Origin: Thalassotalea hakodatensis
Lineage (GTDB): Bacteria > Pseudomonadota > Gammaproteobacteria > Enterobacterales > Alteromonadaceae
Direction of reading: 5' to 3'
Length of the DNA stretch: 64,000 nt
Assembly: GCF_030295995.1 (NCBI RefSeq)
Contig: NZ_AP027365.1
Location: 2,016,066 to 2,080,065 of the forward strand
Shown piece after piece: positions 56,660-64,000 of the stretch. The notes below the pieces were generated by a model. That model worked only from the letters and a program-made list of their open reading frames with translations, searched no databases and had not been told where the DNA came from. Both the position numbers and the translations under genes were made by a program. Each line of letters begins with the position of its first letter. The first letter of the stretch is position 1.

Positions 56660-56710
56660 CCTTGCTAGAAACTAGTCAAAATTGACGCTTATATAGGTTT
56701 ATTGATAAAG

Positions 56711-56735
56711 CCCTCGTTATATAACGGGGGTTTTT
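56711..56735 (+). terminator. Terminator after GH43
   Basis: CCCTCGTTAT (56711-56720) pairs with ATAACGGGGG (56721-56730), allowing one T-G pair, then five T. Confidence 0.8.
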
Positions 56736-56859
56736 CATTAGACCATGTAAAATCAGCACGCTATGTTAAGTAAGCAAGTAAAGTAATAAAAATTCAGTAA
56801 ATGCAAAGAACAGTACGAGCTATTGAAAGTAGAAAAATATTTGCAATAGCTTTTCAATT

Positions 56860-56891
56860 TTAAGGTCAGCTTCAGCTTGTTTTCATATGTT
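56860..56891 (+). promoter_or_regulatory. Response-regulator element before the sulfatase-GH2 operon
   Basis: TTAAG (56860-56864), six bases, TTCAG (56871-56875), ten bases, TATGTT (56886-56891). A third repeat, TTCAT, lies at 56882-56886 in the same 11-base phase. Confidence 0.65.
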
Positions 56892-56921
56892 ATGACTCAT
56901 TAGTCATAAATTGGAAATAAA

Positions 56922-58307
56922 ATGAAAGTGCTTTTGGTCTTAATCTCATTAATTGTCCCTTCGATAACGACCTCTGTTATCGCAGAAGAAATTGAGCATA
57001 AAAAACCCAACATTGTCTTTATCTTAGCAGACGACCACCGTTGGGATTACTTAAGTGTGATGGATCATCCTTTTATCGAAACACCGAGTATAGACAGTAT
57101 TGCTAATGAAGGTGTGTTATTTGAAAATGCTTTTGTTACTTCATCATTATGTAGTCCTTCTCGTGCTAGTTTCTTAACGGGGCAATATCCTCAACAACAT
57201 GGCGTGCAGAATAATTTCACCGTTTGGGATAATAAAAACATTACCTATTTTGAACCGTTAAAAGCGGCAGGTTATGCCACGGCTTTTATTGGTAAGTGGC
57301 ATATGCCAGGAGGCTTACCTAAATTACGCGGTGTAGACCAATTTATTAGTTTTGAACATCATGGCGGTCAGGGTGCTTATTATGGTACGCCCTATATTGT
57401 TAATGGTAAAAAATTGAAATTAAATGAATCTCCCGTTGAAGGTGTTGAAATTAGTGGTTACATCACAGATGACTTAACCAATTTTGCCAACAAGTACATT
57501 GAAGATAACAAAGATAGGCCTTTTGCCTTATATCTTTCTCACAAAGCACTGCATTTACCTATGACGCCTGATGCTGAAGCTGCGGGCCGTTACGATGATG
57601 TAGAAATCACCTTACCAAGAGAAGCTGATTCGTGGTTGGCTTTTGCTGATGGTAATTTTAAGCATTTTCTTTGGGATCCCCTTGAAGAGAAAATGAAAGA
57701 TTATGCAGAAACTGCAGTTGCTATGGATCAACAAATAGGTTTAGTGCTAGCGAAACTTGATGAATTAGGGCTAAGCGGTAATACCATTGTTGTTTTTGCT
57801 GGTGATAATGGCTACATGTGGGGAGAACATCGCCTAATTGATAAACGTTGGTCATATGAAGAGTCAATGCGAATTCCATTTATCATCAAATATCCTAATG
57901 GTATTAAAAACCCAGGTCGTCGTTCACAAGAAATGTTACTCAATTTAGATATGGCACCAACTTTCCTTGCCCTTGCAGGCCTAGAAGTGCCAGAGCAAAT
58001 GCAGGGTAAAAGCGCTGTGGCGGTATTAGAAGATAAACCTGACTCGCTACGTGACGCTTGGCTCTATAAGTATTACGAAGACTATCCATATCCTGTTCCT
58101 GAACAATTAGCATTGCGCACCAAACGCTACAAGTTAATTGATTATAAGCGCGGTAAAAAAGATGAACTATTTGATCTGAAAAATGACCCGCTTGAACAAA
58201 CAAATTTGATTGATGATCCAAGTATGCAAACTATTTATCAAGAACTAAAAGAGCGTTTAATTGAAATGGAAGCTGAGGTTAGTCAACCTACAGTCAAAGT
58301 AGAGTAG
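56922..58307 (+). CDS. Periplasmic type I sulfatase
   Basis: 461 residues with a cleavable signal peptide (about 1-21, ends SVIAEE). KPNIVFILADDHRWDYLS holds metal ligands, SSLCSPSRASFLTGQ is the maturation motif with Cys77, and GKWHMPGG and FAGDNGYMWGEH complete the metal site. Looks like the N-sulfoglucosamine/iduronate-sulfatase-like branch of S1 enzymes, but the substrate here should be part of the same xylan-like polymer. First gene of an operon with an unknown membrane protein, two GH2 enzymes and another sulfatase; its promoter has a clear triple-repeat element. Confidence 0.9.
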   Translation: MKVLLVLISLIVPSITTSVIAEEIEHKKPNIVFILADDHRWDYLSVMDHPFIETPSIDSIANEGVLFENAFVTSSLCSPSRASFLTGQYPQQHGVQNNFTVWDNKNITYFEPLKAAGYATAFIGKWHMPGGLPKLRGVDQFISFEHHGGQGAYYGTPYIVNGKKLKLNESPVEGVEISGYITDDLTNFANKYIEDNKDRPFALYLSHKALHLPMTPDAEAAGRYDDVEITLPREADSWLAFADGNFKHFLWDPLEEKMKDYAETAVAMDQQIGLVLAKLDELGLSGNTIVVFAGDNGYMWGEHRLIDKRWSYEESMRIPFIIKYPNGIKNPGRRSQEMLLNLDMAPTFLALAGLEVPEQMQGKSAVAVLEDKPDSLRDAWLYKYYEDYPYPVPEQLALRTKRYKLIDYKRGKKDELFDLKNDPLEQTNLIDDPSMQTIYQELKERLIEMEAEVSQPTVKVE

Positions 58308-58316
58308 GGGATTGGC

Positions 58317-58880
58317 ATGAATTTTATTTTAAAGAATATTCCTAGCCAATGGCGAGTAGCTTATGGCGTGATTTTTACCGCGATTATCATGACGGTTATT
58401 TATGACTATGGATGGCATATTGATTTGCCGTTGGCATTAAGGAATTTATCAGGGTTAATTCTATTTACCTGCATCATGTTTGGCGCTGGGATCTCATATG
58501 TTGGCGCACGAATAAACGGTAGTGATTTTTCTCAGGCAATAAAAATTGGACTAATTGTTCCCTTCATTTGGTACATCAAAGAAATCATGGTTGCCATGAA
58601 CTTTTATGGTTTTGCAGCAGGGCTTTATGCTGGCCTACAAGGGCCATATTTATTTTATTTTGGCATGATGTTTATGATGATTGCCATGTTCAATTTGTTT
58701 TATCAGCTCACTCTTAAAATATTGAAAAAACCTTCTGACAAATTACTTAAACCCACCGTATTACTATTTTTACCAACACTAGTTTTAGGTGGAGTAGAAG
58801 GCATTGGATTAGCTGTTTTTGGTGTTGATGTACTTGTATTTCAAGGCTTCTTAGCTGGCTACCGCACTTTTATCTTGTAA
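58317..58880 (+). CDS. Integral membrane protein of unknown function
   Basis: 187 residues; hydrophobic segments at about 15-30, 43-62, 77-94, 103-128 and 147-170 suggest four or five spans. No family recognised, and no charged motif typical of a transporter. AGGGGAT precedes the ATG strongly. It lies 9 bases after the sulfatase and 23 before a GH2 gene, so it is certainly part of the same operon. Possible roles are a small permease for released sugar or sulfate, or an organiser of the membrane-anchored enzymes; both are guesses. Confidence 0.75.
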   Translation: MNFILKNIPSQWRVAYGVIFTAIIMTVIYDYGWHIDLPLALRNLSGLILFTCIMFGAGISYVGARINGSDFSQAIKIGLIVPFIWYIKEIMVAMNFYGFAAGLYAGLQGPYLFYFGMMFMMIAMFNLFYQLTLKILKKPSDKLLKPTVLLFLPTLVLGGVEGIGLAVFGVDVLVFQGFLAGYRTFIL

Positions 58881-58903
58881 ACAGGATTAATTGAGAATTA
58901 AAA

Positions 58904-61345
58904 ATGAAAATATTTAAAAAAATTTTATTAACGATTATCGCGTTAGTGGTGTTGGGTTTTGTTTTTCAAGATCCATTACTAAAACTTGCTAAGCCTCATA
59001 TTAATGCTTTTATGAGAGATTTTCCTGAGTCTGAATTTAAAGAAAGTGAAATTCAAGGTAGCTATGCAAAAGCGGTTTGCCAAAATAGTCATGTTGATTT
59101 TGGTGAAACCGTTAGAACAACGCAGTCTTTAGACGGTCAATGGCAAGTAGAACAAGGCGGTTTAGATGATAATTTACCCACTTCGTTCAAACACACTGCA
59201 CCTGTACCAGGCTTTCTAACGGAAGCTACTCCTCGCTTTAATTTAGTGGGAATGGAAAGTGATGAACGCGAAGCATTTTGGTATAAAAAATCTTTCACCG
59301 CACCTGATACTGAAAGTGAACTTGCTAACCTTTGTTTACACAAAGCAAAATATGGTGTGAAAGTATGGCTTAATGGTAAAGCCTTGGGAGAACATTATGG
59401 CGTGTTTAGCGTATCTGAATATAACCTTTCATCGGCAATTCGTTACGGCCAGGAAAATGAATTAATTATACGTGTTGGTGCTGAACACAACGCTATACCA
59501 GAATTTATTCCTTATGGCAGTGATGTTGAAAAATCTGGTTGGTATCCCGGCCTATGGGACAGTGTCAGTGTCGTTTATACTGGGAAATATTCCATTGTCC
59601 GCACAAAAATAGACCCAAATATTGATAAAGGTGTAGCAATTGCTCACACCACCATTCGTAACAATAGTATGGTACCCGTTGACTTAGTGGTTAAAACACA
59701 AGTTAACGAATGGCAAAGTAAAAATGAGGCTTCGGCTTTAATTGAAAAGCCAGTAACAGTTGCGGCTGGGAAAACAGTTACTATCAGCCAAGATGTCAAA
59801 ATAAATGACATGAAATTGTGGTCGCCAGAATCACCATTTCTTTATACGGCACATACATCAGTGGAGCAAAATGGCCAAGCTAGTGATGACCGTGTTAGCC
59901 GTTTTGGCATGCGCAAAGTACAGTGGCGTGGCGGCGATGGCCTTGATAGTAAAGACAAAGGTTTTTATTTAAACAATAAAAAGTACTATTTACGTGGCAC
60001 CAATATCGCGTTGCATCGCTTCTTTGAAGATCAAGACAGAAAACAGCTCCCTTGGAATAAAGCCTGGGTAACAAAGCTTTTAGCTGGACAAAAAGACTTT
60101 CATTGGAATTCATTTCGTTTTCATGTTGGTCGTGCGCCAAATTTTTGGTACGACATTGCTGATGAACAAGGTTTTATTGTTACCGACGAATACCATATTT
60201 TTGCGCCGGTTCGTTTAGGCTTACCTGGCATGCCGACTTCTATTAATTGGTCACTAAAAGAGCTTGAGAAAGAATTTACTGCTTGGGTTCAAGAAAATTG
60301 GAACCATGCTTCAATTGGCTGGTGGGATGCGTCAAACGAGAATCACAATCCTATCCCATATGAAGCTGTGCCGTTGGTACGTCATTTAGATTCAACGCGT
60401 CAATGGGAATCCGGCAGTTATAGAGCGCCAGATAGACCCAATGACCCACTAGAAGATCACCCTTATAAACTCAATGGTCAGAGTTTTATGAACAGTAACC
60501 CCAAAGAATATCGTTTAGATGATTTAGATGATTTTAGTCGTCTACCACCTATGACAGAAGGAGATATTTTTAGAACCTATGATGGTCCGGGGGCGAGAAA
60601 CCACCCTTATATTAATAATGAGTACTCGTGGCTGTGGATTACTCGCGACGGTAGTGACCCGGTTACTATTTCCGAAATTGCATATGACATTATGGCACCG
60701 GGAGTTGACTTAACACCTGAGCAACACCGAGAAATTTATGCCTATGTGACGAGTGAATTAACCGGTTATTGGCGCGCTCGTAGAGGCTATGCGGGTATTC
60801 AACATTTCTTATATTTAGGTAAATGTGCCGATAAAGACACCATACCTGATGATTGGGATATAAAAGAGCCAAGCTACACGTGTGATAATTTCATTGATAT
60901 CCCTAACTTAACCATGGAGCCACGTTGGGCAGAGTGGGGACGACATTCTTTCGCGCCTATTGGCATTAACATCGAACGTTGGGCTGAAGACTTTTATACA
61001 GTAGGCAGAACAGTGTCGGTGCCAGTTAATTTACTAAATGATACTTATCAAGCAAGCAATGTGATTGTTGAAATGGTAACGGCGGATGCAGACGGTAATG
61101 TGTTAACGCGCTCTATGCCTGTAGAGCTAACGCTTAATTCACTTGAAGATAAACTCATTAACATAGATCTAGCCATGCCTGAGCAATCACCTTTTGTTAT
61201 TTATGCTTACCTCAATGGTGAGGGTATTGAATCAACGGTTATTAGCCGTCGCAAAGTCGGTTTTGAACACCCCGGCATAGATACAAAACTGCCAGTTATG
61301 AGTACTGGTATTAACATGTATTCTGAGAGTGGTAATAGTGAATAA
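58904..61345 (+). CDS. Membrane-anchored GH2 glycosidase, second copy
   Basis: 813 residues. Anchor segment (about 7-22), sugar-binding domain (WQVEQG, FWYKKSF, KVWLNGKALGEHYG), Ig-like domain, and the barrel with acid/base Glu479 in DASNENHN and nucleophile Glu573 in NNEYSW. Very similar to the next gene and more distant from the GH2 at 43459. The same order of domains and the conserved FWYDIADEQG stretch show one specificity group. In an operon with two sulfatases, it probably removes a terminal sugar exposed after desulfation; the sugar is not known. Confidence 0.87.
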   Translation: MKIFKKILLTIIALVVLGFVFQDPLLKLAKPHINAFMRDFPESEFKESEIQGSYAKAVCQNSHVDFGETVRTTQSLDGQWQVEQGGLDDNLPTSFKHTAPVPGFLTEATPRFNLVGMESDEREAFWYKKSFTAPDTESELANLCLHKAKYGVKVWLNGKALGEHYGVFSVSEYNLSSAIRYGQENELIIRVGAEHNAIPEFIPYGSDVEKSGWYPGLWDSVSVVYTGKYSIVRTKIDPNIDKGVAIAHTTIRNNSMVPVDLVVKTQVNEWQSKNEASALIEKPVTVAAGKTVTISQDVKINDMKLWSPESPFLYTAHTSVEQNGQASDDRVSRFGMRKVQWRGGDGLDSKDKGFYLNNKKYYLRGTNIALHRFFEDQDRKQLPWNKAWVTKLLAGQKDFHWNSFRFHVGRAPNFWYDIADEQGFIVTDEYHIFAPVRLGLPGMPTSINWSLKELEKEFTAWVQENWNHASIGWWDASNENHNPIPYEAVPLVRHLDSTRQWESGSYRAPDRPNDPLEDHPYKLNGQSFMNSNPKEYRLDDLDDFSRLPPMTEGDIFRTYDGPGARNHPYINNEYSWLWITRDGSDPVTISEIAYDIMAPGVDLTPEQHREIYAYVTSELTGYWRARRGYAGIQHFLYLGKCADKDTIPDDWDIKEPSYTCDNFIDIPNLTMEPRWAEWGRHSFAPIGINIERWAEDFYTVGRTVSVPVNLLNDTYQASNVIVEMVTADADGNVLTRSMPVELTLNSLEDKLINIDLAMPEQSPFVIYAYLNGEGIESTVISRRKVGFEHPGIDTKLPVMSTGINMYSESGNSE

Positions 61346-63746
61346 GATGAAAATCTTAAAAGGAATTATGCTAGGCATTGTCTGCTTAGCTGTCCTTGGC
61401 TTTTTATTTAAAGCTCCTATAATAGGGGCTTTTCGGGCGCACATAATAAGTACCTTTGGTGAGTTTCCAGAGACCGAATTTAAATACAAAGAAATTCCTG
61501 GCAGTTATGCAGATACTGTTTGTAATAATAGCCATACTAACTATGGAGAAACGGTTAGAAATACTCAGTCGTTAGACGGTACTTGGGCAATTGAACAGGG
61601 CAGTTTATCGGATCAAATGCCTAATGAATTTAGCCGTAGTGTTCAAGTGCCCGGTTTTGTATCAGAAGCTGTGCCTGCCTTTGTTGATGTAGGTGTGCAA
61701 AGTGATGAACGTGATGCTTTTTGGTATAAGAAAACTTTTACAGCGCCAGAGCAAGAGTTCGCTCAATCTCATTTGTGTTTAGAAAAAGCAAAATATGGCG
61801 TTAAAGTTTGGCTTAACGGAAAGGCTCTAGGTGAGCACTTTGGCGCTTATTCAGTTTCTGAATACGATTTATCACAAGCGATTAAGTATGGACAAGAGAA
61901 TGAGTTAATTGTTCGCATAGGATCTGAGTACTCTTCAGTACCTGAATTTATTCCCGTTGGTGCAGATCTTGAAAAGCGTGGCTGGTTTCCTGGTTTGTGG
62001 GACAGTGTCAGTTTAGTTCATACAGGTGCTACAACAATTGTTAGAACCAAGGTCGAGCCAGACATTGATACTAATCAGGTTAAAGTGCTTACCACGGTTA
62101 AAAACAGTAGTAATCAATCAGTAGAAATCTCATTAGGCCAACAGGTTTCTGAGTGGCAATCTAAAATAGTTTCAGCTATGCCTGTTGAAACCACATTAAC
62201 CTTAAAGCCACAAGAAACAACAGTTGTAGAGCAACTTATTACTCTTGAATCACCGAATTTATGGTCACCTGAATCGCCATTTCTTTATAGTGTTAAGGCT
62301 CATATCAAAGAAAACGGTGTTGACTCAGATGATCGAGTGACACGCTTTGGTATGCGTAAATTTGAGTGGAAGTCTGGCGAAGGTAAAGGTTTTTTCTTAA
62401 ATAATAAACGCTACTATTTGCGCGGCTCTAATATTGCATTGCACAGGTTTTTTGAAGACCAAGATCGTAAAGCTCTGCCGTGGGATAGAGAGTGGGTTCA
62501 TAAACTTTATTCAGGCCACATGAAAGACTTTAATTGGAATACCTTTAGATTTCACAATGGTCGCGCGCCAAATTTTTGGTACGATTTAGCAGATGAAGTA
62601 GGTCTTATCGTGGTAGATGAATACCATATATTTGCGCCAATTAATCGACTGGTTGAAGGGCGAGCAAACTCACTTAATTGGTCATTAACAGAATTAGAGA
62701 AAGAGTATACTTCATGGGTTCAAGAGAACTGGAACCATGCTTCAATTGGCTGGTGGGATGCGTCGAATGAAACTCACAATCCATTACCTTATGAAGCGGT
62801 ATCATTGGTTCGCCATTTAGACCCAACTCGTGCATGGGATGCTGGCAGCTATCGTGCACCGAATGGTCCCAATGACCCACTAGAAGAGCATCCGTACAAA
62901 TTTAGTGGCGCTCATTTCTTAAACAGCACTAAGGTTGATCACGAACTAAAAGATCTCGATGATTTTAGCCGTATACCTCCGATGACTAATGGCCCCATTT
63001 TTAGAACCTTTGATGGCGAAGGCGCGAGAGAACATCCTTATATTAATAACGAATATGGTTGGTTGTGGCTAACCCGTGACGGCAGCGACCCTACAGAAAT
63101 TTCTGGCATCGCTTTTGACTTATTAGCGCCGGGAGTTGATCTAACCCCTGAACAACGCCGTGAAGTTTATGCCTACTTTATTTCTGAGTTAACTGGATAT
63201 TGGCGCGCAAAAAGAGGTTATGCAGGGATTAAACATTTTGTTTATTTAAGTAAATGTTCAGACAAAGATACTATTCCAGAAGATTGGGCGTTAAAAGAAC
63301 CCAGTGTCACTTGTGATAATTTTGTCGATGTTAAAAATTTAACGATGGAGCCTAAATGGCAGTTTTGGGCACCTCATGCCTTTGCGCCTGTGGGTATAAA
63401 TATCGACAGGTGGAACGACGAATTTTACTCGCCGGGTAGAAAGGTACCGGTTCCTGTGGCGCTTATTAATGATACTTACGAAGGCGGTTTAGTGACGGTG
63501 ACATTAATAGCGGCAGATAAAAACGGCAAAGTATTGTCAAAAGCGATAAAAGAAAACGTTTCATTAGCAGCGCTTGAAGCGAGAACACAAAGTTTTGATA
63601 TTCATTTACCTAAAGCAAATGAGTTTGTTTTATACGCTCAATTGTCGGCTGATTGGATTAAAACACCGGTGTTAAGTCGTCGTAAAATTGGTTTAGAACA
63701 TATCGGTATAGAAACCAAGTTACCTGCTGAATTTGCAGTAAACTAA
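61338..63746 (+). CDS. Membrane-anchored GH2 glycosidase, third copy
   Basis: 802 residues from the GTG at 61338, which has GAGAG 8 bases upstream and overlaps the previous gene by 8 bases. The ATG at 61347 matches the neighbour's start better but is poorly spaced; a GTG at 61329 is also open. Anchor segment near the N-terminus, then the same domains as the preceding gene, with acid/base Glu478 in DASNETHN and nucleophile Glu572 in NNEYGW. A tandem duplicate of the gene at 58904. The overlap implies coupled translation and equal amounts of both enzymes. Confidence 0.87.
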   Translation: MNKMKILKGIMLGIVCLAVLGFLFKAPIIGAFRAHIISTFGEFPETEFKYKEIPGSYADTVCNNSHTNYGETVRNTQSLDGTWAIEQGSLSDQMPNEFSRSVQVPGFVSEAVPAFVDVGVQSDERDAFWYKKTFTAPEQEFAQSHLCLEKAKYGVKVWLNGKALGEHFGAYSVSEYDLSQAIKYGQENELIVRIGSEYSSVPEFIPVGADLEKRGWFPGLWDSVSLVHTGATTIVRTKVEPDIDTNQVKVLTTVKNSSNQSVEISLGQQVSEWQSKIVSAMPVETTLTLKPQETTVVEQLITLESPNLWSPESPFLYSVKAHIKENGVDSDDRVTRFGMRKFEWKSGEGKGFFLNNKRYYLRGSNIALHRFFEDQDRKALPWDREWVHKLYSGHMKDFNWNTFRFHNGRAPNFWYDLADEVGLIVVDEYHIFAPINRLVEGRANSLNWSLTELEKEYTSWVQENWNHASIGWWDASNETHNPLPYEAVSLVRHLDPTRAWDAGSYRAPNGPNDPLEEHPYKFSGAHFLNSTKVDHELKDLDDFSRIPPMTNGPIFRTFDGEGAREHPYINNEYGWLWLTRDGSDPTEISGIAFDLLAPGVDLTPEQRREVYAYFISELTGYWRAKRGYAGIKHFVYLSKCSDKDTIPEDWALKEPSVTCDNFVDVKNLTMEPKWQFWAPHAFAPVGINIDRWNDEFYSPGRKVPVPVALINDTYEGGLVTVTLIAADKNGKVLSKAIKENVSLAALEARTQSFDIHLPKANEFVLYAQLSADWIKTPVLSRRKIGLEHIGIETKLPAEFAVN

Positions 63747-63762
63747 ATAGGAATTGTAATTG

Positions 63763-64000
63763 ATGAATAAATTGATAAAGGTATCACTTGGGCTAGTTTG
63801 TTCTGCATTAATACAAACAGTTAATGCGAGTGAACAACAGCCAAATATATTGTTTGTATTTTCTGATGACCATGCAACGCATTCGATTAGTGCATACGGT
63901 TCAAAAATCAACCAAACACCTAATATTGACCGTTTGGCTAATGAAGGTATGTTGTTTAGAAGTGCTTTTGCTACCAACTCTATTTGTGGGCCAAGCAGGG
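63763..64000 (+). CDS. Type I sulfatase, cut by the window end
   Basis: Only the first 79 codons are present. A signal peptide (about 1-22, ends TVNASE), then [15 protein letters not shown] with metal-binding Asp pair, [11 protein letters not shown], and the maturation motif NSICGPSR with Cys75, after which the window ends. AGGAA precedes the ATG. It follows the GH2 gene by 16 bases, so the operon continues beyond the window. Confidence 0.88.
   Translation, partial: MNKLIKVSLGLVCSALIQTVNASEQQPNILFVFSDDHATHSISAYGSKINQTPNIDRLANEGMLFRSAFATNSICGPSR

Overview
The window reads as chromosome of an AT-rich marine gammaproteobacterium. Gene families (quinone-linked Dld-II type lactate dehydrogenase, LacI-controlled xylose operon, TonB receptor plus sulfatases and membrane-bound glycosidases) suggest Alteromonadales, possibly Colwelliaceae. 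The placement is inference from protein character; no rRNA, tRNA or CRISPR array was seen.

Layout. (1) 1-4.9 kb: one end of an integrative element: tyrosine integrase, small excisionase-like protein, Xre-type regulator, OB-fold/HD protein, a protein of unknown function and a MoxR-like AAA+ ATPase. It abuts a broken HU gene (4982-5253). (2) 5.5-9.7 kb: a fused FAD/Fe-S D-lactate dehydrogenase and a LacI-family regulator. (3) 9.7-18.3 kb, minus strand: operon xylB-xylA-tal-tkt-pgi-galM, the complete isomerase route for xylose into the pentose phosphate pathway and glycolysis, with palindromic LacI-type operators upstream. (4) 19.2-23.9 kb: TonB-dependent receptor and a QseB/PmrA-like two-component system. 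(5) 24.0-34.4 kb: sugar-acid oxidation genes. A plus-strand operon holds an SDR, a mandelate-racemase-family dehydratase and a FAH-family hydrolase. A minus-strand operon matches the Weimberg pathway (XylD, lactonase, SDR, XylX-like dehydratase, ketoglutarate-semialdehyde dehydrogenase). (6) 34.8-64.0 kb: a polysaccharide utilisation locus with GH10 xylanase, RND pump, SDR, KDG kinase, SGNH acetylesterase, three GH2, two GH3, a GH120 beta-xylosidase broken by one amber codon, GH43, three sulfatases (the last cut by the window end) and one unknown membrane protein.

Together these genes look like a system for taking apart a sulfated, probably acetylated and uronate- or arabinose-decorated xylan in the periplasm and burning its pentoses by two parallel routes. 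The polysaccharide is inferred from enzyme families and has not been shown.

The main observation is regulatory. At least twelve promoters from 19 to 57 kb carry the same composite element: two TTCAG-like boxes 11 bp apart (TTCAG/TTAAG/TTCAT), then 10 bp, then a TANNNT -10 hexamer. The architecture fits a PmrA/QseB-family response regulator. One copy lies upstream of the locus's own response regulator, so the two-component system at 21.9-23.9 kb is the likely master switch.
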